Source: Aquilaria yunnanensis (lineage: Eukaryota; Streptophyta; Magnoliopsida; Malvales; Thymelaeaceae). Taken from it: a stretch of 64,000 nt of DNA. The stretch lies in the NCBI GenBank assembly GCA_039654915.1, contig CM077593.1, positions 56,364,501 through 56,428,500 of the forward strand. The letters run 5' to 3'. Of this stretch, positions 1 to 12,935 are shown one piece after another. A model generated the notes under the pieces. It was not told where the DNA came from and made no database searches. It saw nothing but the letters and a program-made list of their open reading frames with translations. The number at the start of each line of letters is the position of its first letter. The first letter of the stretch is position 1. Position numbers and translations under genes: made by a program.

Positions 1-155
1 CACATAGTACAGTTGGACTACTTTTGTCAGCCAGACCAGCCAGTATGCAGCACAAATCTCAATTCTTGAAGTGCACTGGTAATACTTTATTTAGAAGACC
101 AAAACTAAACAAGCGTATGCACAAAAGATACATATGGAGTTCCAGTCCTACTTAC

Positions 156-2450
156 CGTTGCTCTCTGAATCTGCAACAATGTCCTCTTCCCAAGCCTTCT
201 TAAACAAGTCATCAAACTGTACAGACAGTTTAGTCTGCAGATAACAAGAACATGTGAGGCCCAAAATAACTATGGGGCAAAATGAAAGAAACCATTAAAA
301 TGAGGAAAGAAACCTAAATTCAGAAACTGACCAGCGTTTCATTAGGTAAGCTAAAAAGGGAGCTCTTGTCCTCATAAACATTCCATGAACATGGATACGG
401 CTTCAAAAAAGAAATGTATGGGGAACTTGGTTAATCAATAGTAATAAAACTTCAAACTTCACCAGCTGAGAAAATCAAATAATTTACCTTAAGTTCACCA
501 AAATCCAGACCTTGCTTAAATGTGGGAGGAACTATTTGAGCAGGGCCACCACTTAGAACTTCACGTACCCAATCACCATTAACAGCCCCCTCAGGGAAAA
601 TTCTCTCCAAATTTCCGGAATTATCCAAGCCTCCAGGACGAAAGGGCCGGTTATTGGTGCTTCCTCTTAAGACATCTTTTGCAGCACCAACTGTTCGTTG
701 TAGGGAACCAAAATCCTGAGATCCAACTGTTATTTCTGACACATCCACCTAAAATAACAAGGGTCGAAGATCCAGTCATCAAATAAAAGGGTTGAGTGGA
801 AACGTTTGGAAATCTATGTCCTAAGAATAGATTTTTGAACTAGAATGAGGAAACTATGCAATTTGACTCCATGCTAGATTGGACCAAAATAAAGTTTAAG
901 ACTCAAGTTTATGAGAATTGTCTATCAGGCTTTTCCCAGTCATGAAGTGAAACAACTTCCCTTTCTGAAAAGGAAAGCCCTGCACAAAGAGCTCAACCAC
1001 AACTAACACTCAAGACTTGACTTCACTACATTCCTAAGAACGGTTACTAGACAATGATGAAACTATGTCTTCCCTAGAATACCACATAACTTTCCTTTCA
1101 CCTTATCTACTGCAAGTTCCTCAATCATGGTCATACTCTGAAAGAGTACTGACAATGATTGAATTCAAGCAAAAGGGATGGAAATAAAAGAAAATCAATA
1201 TGTCTGCCTGTACTCTATGTATTTGTCTAAGACAAAGGGAACAAACAAAAGGAAAATACATGATGGGAGAAAACAATATGCTTACTCAGTTATGGGGGTT
1301 AGATGGTCTGTTTCTCAAATGATTGAAGAAAAATTTCTCCACAAATAAGACGAAAGTTTTTCACGGTAGTGAGGTTCCTGTTGACATGATGAAGAATAAA
1401 TGGTTTCACACTCTTCTTTTGTGGAAGACTAGAAGGTGTTCAAAATCGGGATTCCACATGGAATTGCTTTTGGTGTGATCCATAGTTGTAGAATCGGATT
1501 AGAATCGTAATTGTAATCATATAATCCAATCCAATCGTTTTTCCTATTTCAAATCATAAAATCGTAAGATTCTAAGATTCAAATTAGGATTTTGACAACT
1601 ATAGAGACTGATATCGATTTAGCTGAGACTTTGAATTATTTATCTTGTAATTATATTTTTGGAACTCTCTTGCTGCCATAGGGAAAAAAAATCTCATTAC
1701 AGAAAGGTCATACCTCCATTGAGGTTGGTTCCCATTTTTCTTCAGCCAATCTCTTCTTTGGTCGTCTAAAAGGTGGCTCCCATACTGGAACGACAATTTT
1801 CCTTGGCAACAAAGGCTCAAGTGGTACTTTTGCCCTATCAAACCAGTCGAAATCCCATTGCCTTCCAACTTTCTCAGGAGAAAATTCATCCAGCTCCAAT
1901 CTCGGTAAAAGATATTTCTCCTTTATATGCTCCTCGATAGACTCTGGAGTTTCCTTAGGAAATGCAGGCGGCTACAAAAGACATAACCATATAAGAATCA
2001 GTAGAGGATTATCGCTTATGAAAATAGAACCTTAGCATCATTAGCCACGCAAGGGCGCTTCCGCAACAAAATGTTCCACTAATTCAAAATACTTTTCGAC
2101 GCAAAAAGGGACAATTACAACCAAAATATTAGTCGACTCTCACTAATCAAGTTTCTAAAACCAGTTTATGAACCCTAAAACGGAATGCCAGTAAATTCAT
2201 AACCAGAAACTATTGCAAACTTGTTTGCAATTAAGCGTGCAACAAATTGGAAAAGAAGTAAGATAAAAACGCAAATAAATAAGACGATTAAATTGGAGAA
2301 ACAAAACCCACTCACAAGAACAAAATCGGGAAGCGATTTGATGGGGTCGTGACGCTCTTCGGTGTAGAGAGGCTCGACTCTGAGGTGGCCACTGTGGCCG
2401 GAGAATCCGACCCGGAAAGAGAACCCCTCCGCTGCCCGTATTGGATCCAT
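156..2450 (-). CDS. SKI2: SKI2/DExH11-type RNA helicase, N-terminal exons 1-5 (partial gene)
   Basis: Five coding exons read on the minus strand: 2316-2450, 1714-1971, 488-748, 332-400 and 156-234. Each is bounded by GT donors and AG acceptors (GTGAGT after exon 1, GTATGA after exon 2, GTAAGT after exon 5), and the first four junctions are phase 0. They encode about 267 residues resembling the N-terminal region of plant SKI2 as I remember it: FRVGFSGHSGHLRVEP, a DEFSPEKVGRQWDFDWF segment, a NNRPFRPGGL block, GGPAQIVPPTFKQ, then QFDDLFKKAWEED. The start at 2448-2450 is the first ATG in frame. SKI2 is the DExH helicase of the cytoplasmic Ski complex, which feeds mRNA to the exosome for 3'-5' decay. 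The ATPase motifs lie left of the window, so helicase function is inferred from homology of the N-terminus only. Confidence 0.87.
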
Positions 2451-3290
2451 TTGGGCGTTCCCTGAGCTGCGAAATCGTTGTAGATGGTGAAGCTTATTTG
2501 CCCCTCGAGAAGCTTTCGCCGGTTCGAACCAGACGGACTCAAGTACAAGGGGTAATAACACGAGCTTGAAGCGGAAGCTTGGAATAGGCACGCTTGATTG
2601 CCGAATCAAGAGAAGAAAGGGTGCACAGGATTTTAGAGCAGCAGTGACACGAGCAGACACACAGTACCAATGAAAAATGACAAAACCTTTCCCTGAGGTT
2701 TGACCTAAATTACAACGTGCCTCAGCATTTTTTTTAAAACTATACTTTCTCTTATTTCCTTAACAATGTCCAGTAACAAACTTTTTAAATGCTGATTTAA
2801 ACTATCTGGTAACTATGTTTTAGTACTTTTAAATTTTTTTATATTTTTTCACAATTAACTAACATTTAAAAAGTACTAATTTTACTTATAAAGAGAAAAA
2901 TATATTTATAGAGAAGAAATTTTTATAATTTAAAATGTATATTAACTATAACAAAATATTGGAGATCTTAAATTTGCTGAAAGATTACTATCATACAACT
3001 TAAACTAAGGTTTCAGAAGTTGTTAACAACCAGTGTAACAAAAGCAAGGAAAAAAGTGTATGTTTTCAAAAATAGGGACAAAGGGTAAGTTAGTCAAGCC
3101 TAATGGGGTTTATTATAAGATTCTGTAGGAAATTTATTGAGCACATATGTAATTATATATAGCTACTTTTTCATCATATTATTCTCCTTATCAGGTATCT
3201 CTATCTCTTTTTCTCCCTTTTGGTGGAGGCAACAATGACCTATTGTGCATTTACACACAGGTGCACGACATGAAGCCAATTTTTTTAAAG
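2451..3290. other. SKI2 5' leader/promoter side and AT-rich intergenic DNA
   Basis: The 200 bases upstream of the SKI2 start are GC-richer than the surroundings and contain no ATG on the minus strand before the proposed start, so they probably hold the 5' UTR. Beyond about 2700 the DNA turns AT-rich with no recognisable gene, repeat end or clear TATA box. This is the host-gene edge of the transposon block. Confidence 0.5.
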
Positions 3291-4309
3291 ACATAATACC
3301 TTTCTAGCTTCAAAACTCAGTTGACCAAAATACTTAATCTTTTCAACTTCAACCCGGGATAACTCAGCCTCTAAACTTACTTAAATGGATCAACTAGCCC
3401 CTTTAACTAATTCATGCATCTCATGTGATGCCAACTTCATAAACGTTGTTCACCTATGTTTGCCCAAAACATCAAGAAACTCATAACCACTAGCACCAAA
3501 CACAATTCTAGTGAGATTTGAAATTGTTGGTCATGAAGAAGCAACACAACATTGATAAAGAGGAAATATGGCAGCTTTGATAAGAATCAAGGAGGCACAC
3601 TCAAGGAAAGAAAATACCTTTTGAAGCTCACTAGTGGGCCAATTTATAGGAGAAGAGGTAAGGACATGGCTCATACATTTCATGCCTTGGTCACAAGCTA
3701 TTTCTTAGAGCTATTGAAGTGTCTCATGGATCACTATAAAGTGATGGCATAGCTTGGTGCACCATCCTTAGGTCCCAAGACATCATGCACCCTTGGAGCC
3801 CTTGCATGTACCTAAAAAGCCCCTTTAGGAGCCCTCTTATGCCATTTCTTCATATGTCAAGATTTTATGTGCCCTGAAGCTTCAAGACTTCCCTACATAC
3901 CCTAAAGCGAAGCTTCAAGCTAAAAGAACTCAAATATGTTACCCAGACCTAAGAGGCCCAAGCCAAAACCCTAAGTGACACCTAAGTGCACGTAAGAGCA
4001 CCTTTGGGAGTTTTAGGGTTCTATCTTGTTTGCATTTTCTTATTTTTAATTTTCCAACTTATTTAAGTCCTTTAGGATGTTATTAGGCCTAGGAATTAGT
4101 GTTTGTCACATGGGAATCATGTAAACCCAATTATAGCTTATGAGTGTTAAAATTGTGTTTCAAACTTCTAGTTTGACTAGGTTTTCTAAGGCTAAATATG
4201 TTTAGGGCTTTGTTGACTAAAACAGACCTAGTTTTCTAGCTATAAATAGACCTTATTCTACTTGTAAAATACAGATTTTGAATAATACAATATTACTTTT
4301 GAGAGTTAT
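3291..4309 (+). mobile_element. Degenerate LTR-retrotransposon remnant (left part)
   Basis: A 66-codon reading frame at 3552-3752 contains SGPIYRRRGK followed by a helical stretch, resembling the GPITRARAK tail common near the end of plant gypsy polyproteins. Downstream, around 4232-4290, there is a TATAAATAG box and then an AATAATA-like polyadenylation context, as expected inside an LTR. Family B LTR B1 is inserted at 4309/4310 with TSD GTTAT, and the same remnant resumes at 11320. Lineage and true ends cannot be fixed by eye. Confidence 0.4.
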
Positions 4310-5047
4310 TGTCGCAGCCCTATGCCGCTTGCGGCTACCTATGCTGCCCAGGATTACTAGGAATTCAGAGAATTCCCAATTTTTGGTTTATAATTGTTGG
4401 TTTCTATGCTTGTGATAAAAGTAATGCACGTGACCTAAACTTACTAACCTAGATACTAGCATTAAATAATGCATGATTCGCTTTGGCATAAAATTTAAAC
4501 ATAAAATAAAACATTAAAAACATTAATGGATCTACACTTAAAATAATAGTAAAACTAGCCAAAGCCATAAACACATTTCCTACAAGCATTAACCCTATGT
4601 ACATTATTCAATTATGTACATGAATCACAAACCAAAACATAAAACTAACCAATATTGCTAGAGGCATCTAATACAATTAAGTACTCAAGCATAACTTACT
4701 GAGATGACCCTACTAGGCTAACCACCTAAGCTCCTCCTCTCAAGTGCCTTTAGCCTCGATCTCCCTTTGTGCTTCTAGATCAACCACTACTCAAGGTTAA
4801 TCCAACATAGTTAACACACAACGTAACCAATAAATCAATGGGAAAATACAAACTAGCAAGTATAACTTGTACCTACTTAGCAAGCTCAACAACCATCTTG
4901 GGTTGCTGGCCAAACCACCTAAACTTGCACATGCAAACTAATGGGCAAGAATCATAGATTTCCAGTAGGAAGTCTTCAGGGTACCTGCAAAGAAAACACT
5001 AAAGGACAATGGACAAAAAATGTCACAAATCTATCATGACCTCATAT

Positions 5048-7539
5048 TGTTACCACCTCACAAAATAGGAGAATTACAAGTGTGTCATAATGGCTAAAAA
5101 CCATTATATTGTGTAATTCTCACCATAGTGATTGAAGTGTGGAGGGTAAAAGGCATGATCAACACCTCATTAAAAGTGTTACAAGTTGGTAACTTGGTCC
5201 CCAAAAAAAACCTTAAGGATTACTTGTTTATCAAGCAACCTGTGGACTTTTTTGTAAGGTTTTGGAAATTCGGGTACTCAATTGCAAAACTCTCAAGAAA
5301 AAGACTTGGAGAGTTATGGGAAGAATATGAATGCTATGAAAGTGCTATTAGATGACCAAATTGCTCATGGAAGACAAGTTTGGACAAAGGAAACACTAAA
5401 GGCAATAAGGACCTAAATGTCCTAGTGTAAACCTTAAGGTGTTCAAGCTTTTGACTTAAGTCTAAGGGTGGAATTGTGGGATTATCCCACCATGGGGGAA
5501 GCTGCCAAGACTTGATAATTAGTCAAAAATGCTGGGCACATGTGTACCAATGTTTTTAAGACAAAGAAACCATAATTAGTAAGAAGGAAAATGACATCAA
5601 GTAAGGTTAAGCTTGTTAAGTGTGTTTTGTGCCCTTAAGCTCATTTAAGGCCATTTAAGTGGCCAAATCACTTATCTCTCTCTCATTTTCGTCCTCCTCC
5701 AACCCAAGAACATAGCCACATTTACTTTATAGCCACCACACCTTCAAACTTGCAATTGATTGAAATTGAAGGTAAAAGGAAGCAATTGGAAGCAAACTAG
5801 AGCTATTGCTTGGATACTTCAAGGATCAAGCTTGATTTTCGGCCTACCCACTTTAGTAAGGGTTCTTTTGCTCTCATGGGTTATTTTCTGTATTTTCAAG
5901 CAACCATGGAGCTAGGGTTAAACTTGGAAGAGAGCCATGAGCTTGATGAACCAAGCTTAGTGAGGGGAGTGCAGTAATTGAAGGTTTTGTAACCTAGTGT
6001 AAAGCGCACAGTGATGACAGTGAATTTCTGGGTTTCTAGAGCCCAAAAGTTAGTACTAACTACTGTTAAAATCCTCCTAAGGCCAAGCATTAGCTTGAGG
6101 AGGGATGCCATAGTGATTTATTTAAGTTTATTGCATGTTTTACAAACTAACGTATAGTATATGTTGTTGCTGCATTTCATATGTTTGTTGGTTGTGAATG
6201 GCTGCTACATTTGGTTGCTATATCTTGTATATATGCATTGTGTTTTTTTGTGTTTTAGTATCTTTGGATGCAGGTTTTAATGATGGTCACATTGCCTATT
6301 GAATTCAAGTGTTACCCATACTAAGTTTCTCAATGAAACTTACTCCCCTCAATTCTATCATTTCAGGTCCAGCAGAAAGATCACCTTCAAACTAACCTTT
6401 GTGGTTTGATTTTTGATCTAAAATTTCAGGTACATGAACTTCCATATATCTAGTTATGATCTGGAAAGTTTGGTGATTTTAGGAGCACATTTGGTATTTT
6501 TAATGGTGGTACTTATTGTGTTGTGCAGTAGCTGTCCAGCATCCTGTTTTTGGAGTCCATTGTGTCTCAGGAACTCCTGTAACCTAGGGTGCATATTTAG
6601 CTGAGTTAAGGCCACATTGTAGTGCATCTATGCATGTACATGTAGTGTATGTAAAATGAGACAAGTATGTGAACATTTGGGTAATGTTTTGGCTATGTAA
6701 GTGATGTGGTGCAAAGCTGCCTAAGTGTGAATGATGGGCTGCTTACTTGTAAATTCTATTTTGGCCACATAAAGTTGTTAAAAGCAAGGGAATGTAATTC
6801 CTATATGTAATGGACATATATGGGATAGCTTTGGAGGGTTTTCCCCTTGTGAATGAAGTATTTGCACACTTATGAAATTTTGTATGGGCAAAATGGTCAT
6901 AAAGTGACTAGAATTTTGACTCTGGACTAAAAGTTCTATATCTCCCCGTGTAGAAGGAATCTTTGTATAAAATTTTGACCATACCTAGAGAACATCTAGA
7001 GGTGGAATTGGGATTTAGAATTTCTGAATTTGGAGCCCTGTAGCCAAAGATATGACGTTGCAAAGTTGGCTAAGTTACTGTTCATTTGGTCAGAATTTTG
7101 TAACCAACTTAAAAAATCCATAACTTGGTCCATAGGTGGGCTATTGATGTAAAAAAAACTTCCTTGGTTTGATCTAAGTCTCTAATTGGTAATGGAGTAA
7201 AGAAAATAGGTGGTTATGTGGCTAAAATGATATAGTTTAGTAGTGTAAGTTACAAGTACAGTGGCTAGTCACAAGAACTTAACAAGATTGCCTAATGTGT
7301 GGTAGCCAAGATTAAGATTTGTGCTAGTGCTTTCCTTATTTGCTGCTATGGTGTGCATGAAATGTGATTATGTGCATGATGGTTGGACCAATATGCATGT
7401 GTTTACATAATGCCCAAGATGGCCACTTGGGTATGCACACTAAGGGTAGTGTTCTGATGGCTTACAGAACATTACCAATCTTGGGAGTCTAAATGCACAA
7501 TTTTGGCACCATAATTAGACTGCCCCGGAGTGGGTAACA
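5048..7539 (+). mobile_element. Solo LTR of family A (A1)
   Basis: It begins TGTTACCACCTC and ends GTGGGTAACA, 2492 bp, with a perfect TSD CATAT at 5043-5047 and 7540-7544. The TGTTACC/GGTAACA ends form an inverted repeat. The sequence corresponds to the LTR of the gypsy element at 23078-33812 and to the solo LTR at 35852. It sits inside B1. The short open frames in it are not conserved genes. Confidence 0.9.
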
Positions 7540-7969
7540 CATATAGCGTCTTAGGTCTAGGGCCAAGCTGGGCCACTAGGTGTTACTAACCTTTCACCCT
7601 TCCTATGGTGAACCTTGACTAGCACATGGCCAATTTAGTTTGGGTGTACTAGGTTCCCGCTCTAGCTCCTCGGGCCTAAGACCTAAATAGGTAGCTAGGC
7701 ATACTAAACCTCCACCTCTAGCTGTACTAGGCTCCCACTTTAGTCCCTCAAGTCTATGACCCAACTAGGTGACCAAGTGTTACTAAGCATCCACCTTCCT
7801 TGGTGAACTTTGTATAATACTAGGCTTTGGCAATAGCTACATTTCAATGAGTTGGCCATCACTGGGAATCATGCTTGCTCTAAGTACTCCTTGTGTTTCT
7901 TAGCACATATTAAGATCCCAAATGCACTAAGGTAGCTTAACTACCCCACTCCTCAAAGACCCCTCAATG

Positions 7970-9366
7970 TGTTAGTGTTGTGCCCAAAAGCCAATCATGA
8001 GATGATTGTATTTTTGCACATTGAGTCATGATATTTTATTAAGGCATTAATCCAGCAATTATGTTTGTTGTTTTATTTCTGCGTAACGTAATAAACATAA
8101 TTGTAACCCTAGAATAATGATATTCTTAAACATCCCTGGTCTAGTATTATTGTGGAGCGGGTTGCAATAATACATAACGACTAGCATATGTGGAGACTAA
8201 TATAAAATATACAAGTTGGAGAACTTGTGTACTGGATCGACCCACCATGAGAACACTACATGGATCGTTATATGAGTGTCATAAGTGATTCTCAAAGTGA
8301 TCATGGTATATGTAGTCCTTCGACCTAAGATCATCAAGGTTCCCTACATGTGAGTCACATACTTTGATACTTTCCTTTGTTGCTCGTAACTGAGTGGACT
8401 TGAAGGAGGTCATTGGGTATGTCACATATCATGCGGAGGGATTTGTATGATCAAGATGGGATTTGTCCCTTTTATGTAACGGGAGTGATATCTTCGGGCC
8501 CCTTGATAGAGTGAGACTTAGAAAATGCATGGCCATGCTCGGATGAGTTGATATATGATATCAATGTCATCAGTTTAAGTTAGTCTACTCGGTAATCAAG
8601 AAACCAAAGATTGGGCTATATGAGAGTGACACATTCCATGTCTCGTGCTTAATCTTGATATCTTGGACAAAGGGACAATGGCATATATCAGTGATGATCA
8701 TAAAGGTTTAGTCGAATCATCGACAATCTTGTCACTTGGGTAGCAATGATGTGTTGCTAGACACCGCTCATTGCTTATGATCATAAATGTGATTTATGAT
8801 CATTGCCAACGTGATAAGAGGCTATTGGGTCGCACACATAGAGTTATTTGGATCATTAGAGTGCATGGGCTAATTATTTGGGTTATGGTTTCACTTTAAT
8901 TTCGTATTAATAATGGGCCCAAGAGTTGAGCCATTATTAAGCCCGAAATTAAATCCTAATAGGATTAGGGCTTTGAAACCCATTAGGCCTGGAAGTTGAA
9001 TCTCACTATAAATACAACTTCTAGTGAGAAATTCGCAGGTCTCCTTGCCCTAGCCTCCCAAAAGGACAACCGCACTCTTCTCTTGCAATTCCTTGGAGGA
9101 TGCAAGCTAGCACTGCGAGTGCAAGAGAAACACATCTGCCGGGACGTGGTGGAAGCGTGGTGATCCCGAGAGGCTCGTGTGGATACCATAGAGAGCTTGA
9201 ACACGTCAACTGTTCAGGTTTTATGATTCGATTCTAAGTTGAGTGAGAGATCTCAACCGAAAATTAGGTATGAAAATTTTTGAACACCCGGTTTACCCAG
9301 TTTCACTTGGATCCTGGAGGGTTTCGATTAAATTCCGCTACGCTATTTGGCTCCCGAAACCCAACA
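7970..9366 (+). mobile_element. Solo LTR of family C (C1)
   Basis: Starts TGTTAGTGTTGTGCCC and ends CCGAAACCCAACA, 1397 bp, with a perfect TSD CAATG (7965-7969, 9367-9371). A TATAAAT box at 9007-9013 supports plus orientation, giving a U3 of about 1 kb. It is inserted in B1. At least six copies of this family occur in the window, none with an internal region, so I cannot say whether it is copia or gypsy. Confidence 0.9.
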
Positions 9367-11319
9367 CAATGTGCCTAAGTAACTTAGCTTGAATAATAAG
9401 TCACCTACCTACTTAGAGCTTTTAGTGTTCCTTTTGATTCCTTAGGGTAGCCTGCACTTACTTGGATATTAAGTAACCTGCCAAGCCATGCCAAGCTCCC
9501 ATATTATCCAATCTAGGCTACCCATAGGCCCTAAAGCTCACATTGTACCCAAATGCACTTATGTGCCCTTGTTAACCTCATGGTGCCTTCTTTCGCCCTT
9601 AGGTGTTTTACTTAACTATTTGTAGTTCTTGTAGCTCCTAAACCAATCTAGGGTCAATAAAATACTAACCCAAATCATCTTACCAAGCTACAAGAAGTTG
9701 TGCCATATGTTGCCCACACTAATCGTGCCATAGTGCACATGTACCATTCTTAGTTAACTAGGCTACGGTTCTAGTTCACCATTGCTAGTTCACCATGCTC
9801 CTTACTTAAAATACTTGGTTACTCACTATTAATGCATTTAAACTACCTTAGGGATGACTACAAGACTCAACTAGGGCACCAAAATACCCTTATGGACACA
9901 CTTGGTTCAATTGTGCACACACCATCTTATCCTTGCTTCATTTGATCCATTTGTCTCTTTTTCTTCATTCCATTTTCATTATAAATCTTTATCTAACCTT
10001 AGGAACATGTCTAGGATGTTTAGGAACCAATTAGGAACCAAAAATAACCTTCTTGGATGAGTTCCGAAGCAACTGTGGCGCTACAGTGCGAGCTTAGTGC
10101 TGTGGTGCCAAAGTTCATCTAATGCTGTCAAAAAATTAGTGTCTTGGTGCCTAGGCCTCAACTGGCACCTAGGCCTTAGGAGCACGACCTAGGCATGCTT
10201 CCCTTTGGCCCCTAGGTGCCCAGAACGGTGCCTCAACACCAAAAATTGTCCAACTTCGTCGTTCTACATGAAAACTATGCACAATTGACTCAAACTTGAT
10301 TCTAATCACTTATAGGAGTACAATTAATCATCTCCAATGCTAAATATGGTAGACATGCATTAACATAACATGGAAAATAATAAATCCCTTTACCTTAAAC
10401 ACAATTATGCAAGAATCAAGCAAATTGAGCACCAAAGCTTCCATTGAGCTCCAATGGTGTTCTTAAGGTTCCAAGCTTAAATCCTCTACAATGGGCACCC
10501 AAAACTACTAAATGAAGAACAATTTAACTTACCCAATCAACTTAAAACCAAACTTAAGCTAGGGATGAGGCAATTACCTTGGTTTTGAGCTCAAAACTCT
10601 TGGAACACCACAAAAACACCACAATCTCACCAAAACTAGCTTGAGCTTCAATGAATTAACTTGGGAGCCTCCATTTTCATGAAAAAGTGGTGAAAATGAC
10701 AGCTTGGGAGCTCCATCCATGGAGGTGCAAGGTGGGCTGTGGGTTTGGGAGGTAAGAGATCGTGAATAGTGCCAATCTCTTATCTCCTAACCCTTTATAA
10801 CTACACTAACCCACCTCCACTCCTCTAATTTTGCTCCCTTGGTCACTAAGGTCCCAAACGTCATCTTGGCTAGACATTAGGCCTCTTGAACTTTCCATGA
10901 CATCAAAAGTGAGTCTACTTAAAAGTTCACATGGCTTCCTCGTTAGCCAAAACTCTGATAAGGTGTCCAGTTTACCAAACTAGCTCAAAACCTTCAACAG
11001 TTTACACTTTGGTCCTTCCATTCTAACTTATGGTTTTAATTGCTTACAAAACTGATGATCTTGATTTTTTAGGTCAGTTTAACCTTTTAGACCCAAGTCT
11101 ACCATGATCATAGTTTTAGACTTCACCTAGGGAAAAATTACCAAAATGCCCCTAGCGACACTTAAGGGCCAAATGACATAAGAACCATCAAACCTTTGAA
11201 GAACTTGCTTGACTTACTAAATTAAACCAATTCAGGCCTTAAGCTAGGGATTTCTTACCTTGTAACCAAGCTTTACCTGACCATCACTGGTCTAATACTT
11301 GGAGGGCTATAGCAGTTAT

Positions 11320-12467
11320 TATCTTTGGTTCTTTGTGAACTTACCTTGGTACATAAGAAAGCTTGATTTTCTTTGTTTCTTTTATACTTTTTGTTTCTAA
11401 CCATAGGTTGGTTAGGGGTGTGGGTCAAATTCCAATCTCTTGATTTGTTGTTTGTGGAACTTGATAGCATTTTGGGCACATTTCTTAGTCCTTAGAGCAA
11501 ATGGGTTCACATCAAGCTTCCATCGAGTCCAAGTTATTCGGGATTATTAGCAAAAACAAGGCATTTTTCTTAGTTTGCAGCACCATCAACAAGGGTGAAT
11601 TTTCCTTATTGAACTATGCAAAGCCCACTCTAGTCCCCAAGTCCACTATCATTCATTCACTTGTCACTTGTCACTACTCTTGTGACTTATAAATGCCTCC
11701 CCTCTTCATCTTTTATCATCCTTATTTGTTATTGCTTTTATTTTCGTTTATGATCTTTGGACATGGTTTTTTTTCAAAAAAAAAAAAAGCTATTTTCTTT
11801 GTCAACAACTTTGATCTTGCCTCGAGCTCTTCACCCACCTTCTTAGTGAAACCAAGATCTTGTCACGTTGAGGCTGAAGGATGAAACTAAAGGCGTAGAT
11901 GACAAGATATTTCAAACCTTGAAGATTGATGTGTCAAAGGATGACAATGGCTGCAACTCCTTAGTCAACATCTTAAGGAAGATGATGGCTTGTTTATGAA
12001 GTTTATAAAATCGGTGTAAAGCAGCAAAAAATCAGAAAGTTTGGCATATGTTCTATAATTGTCATTCTCTTATTATCCACATAAAAATTACAGATTTAGT
12101 CCCTAGAGTTCATCAAAGTTATAATTCTAGCACTGAAGATTTATGTGTCATTAAATTAGGGAGGATGAATTATGTTATACCTTTTAAAATCACATGGTCA
12201 AAGGGGTTAACTAACCCACTTTACCAAGTTTAGAGGCTGGGTTTGCCAAATTCAAGTTTAAGGGAGTAAGTATCCCATAGGGGTGTTTATTGGACCTGAC
12301 AAGTACAACCTAGCCAGGCATGAGCATGGTAAAGTTAGGCTCGGGCACGATCCACGTTATGCGGGTTCGGCTTGGGCTATGTTTCCTTTTTTAAAAAAAC
12401 ATTAATATAATTTATTTGCAAACCTAAAGTTTTTTAAAGAGAAATACCACCATAGATATAAATTTTA
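11320..12467 (+). mobile_element. Continuation of the degenerate LTR-retrotransposon remnant, then unassigned DNA
   Basis: The target sequence interrupted by B1 resumes here (GAGA-GTTAT-TATC reads through). It holds T-rich LTR-like sequence to about 11540 and a phrase of the kind found near LTR ends of some gypsy elements. From there to 12467 I recognise no domain. A segment around 12170-12260 is an inverted match to 3340-3410. Confidence 0.35.
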
Positions 12468-12778
12468 CTCCCTCCGTTTCACAATAGTTGGCCTCTATTC
12501 CTTTTTTGGCAGTTTTAAAATAGTTGTCTCCTTTCTATCTTTCCAAATAAGGTAACTTTTTTGTTATTTTATATATATATCATTTATTGAAAGGAGAGAA
12601 AGTTGAGAAAGTTAAAGAGTGAAAGTACGTAGGGCCCATTAAAAAGTAGATAAGTACATGTACTTTATATAAAAATAAATAAACTAATAGTTTTATATTA
12701 AAAGAAAGAAGTAAAAAATAGAGAAGTCTTAATTTGCATGCATTATCAAAGAGGACAGGTGTTATGAGACAGAGGGAG
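12468..12778. mobile_element. Stowaway-type MITE (Tc1/mariner superfamily)
   Basis: Terminal inverted repeats start CTCCCTCCGTTTCA at the left and read CTCCCTCTGTCTCA on the opposite strand at the right. The element is 311 bp, flanked by TA dinucleotides at 12466-12467 and 12779-12780, and AT-rich inside with no coding capacity. These are the hallmarks of Stowaway MITEs, which are moved in trans by mariner-like transposases. Confidence 0.9.
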
Positions 12779-12780
12779 TA

Positions 12781-12935
12781 TTAATTTAAAAGTCAAATGA
12801 CACTTACAAAAAACTGAAATGGACTTTATATAAGATAAAGGCAAAACGTCCAAAAAATAATTAGAAAGGAAACCTAAGATTTGTACTTAACAGTATAATT
12901 AAATTAAATACAATTTAAAAGTTTGACGGAGAAAT
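12781..12935. other. Short AT-rich spacer
   Basis: Nothing recognisable. It is the left flank of C LTR C2. Confidence 0.4.

Larger units (their letters stand above)
4310..11314 (-). mobile_element. Solo LTR of family B (B1) with nested A1 and C1
   Basis: The block starts TGTCGCAGCC and ends GGCTATAGCA, and is flanked by a perfect 5-bp TSD GTTAT (4305-4309 and 11315-11319). Removing nested LTRs A1 and C1 leaves about 3.1 kb. The sequence matches other B copies at 16070 and 34594. Orientation is taken as minus because the reverse strand of B copies shows a TATA-like box (TTATAAAGG here, TATAAAAGG in B2) downstream of the TGTTAT/TGCTAT end. No internal coding sequence accompanies it, so it is a solo LTR left after LTR-LTR recombination. 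Confidence 0.85.

Noticed and set aside
2451..2660. Extended N-terminus for the SKI2 protein
   Set aside because: The frame is open upstream, but there is no ATG before 2450; the frame start at 2660 is a GTG, and the protein homology begins just after the ATG at 2448-2450.
8983..9209. Recurrent short ORFs on the reverse strand of C LTRs (also near 13867, 43444, 45187, 47229, 48108)
   Set aside because: They recur because the LTR recurs. They sit antisense to the TATA/leader part, shift frame between copies and show no domain.
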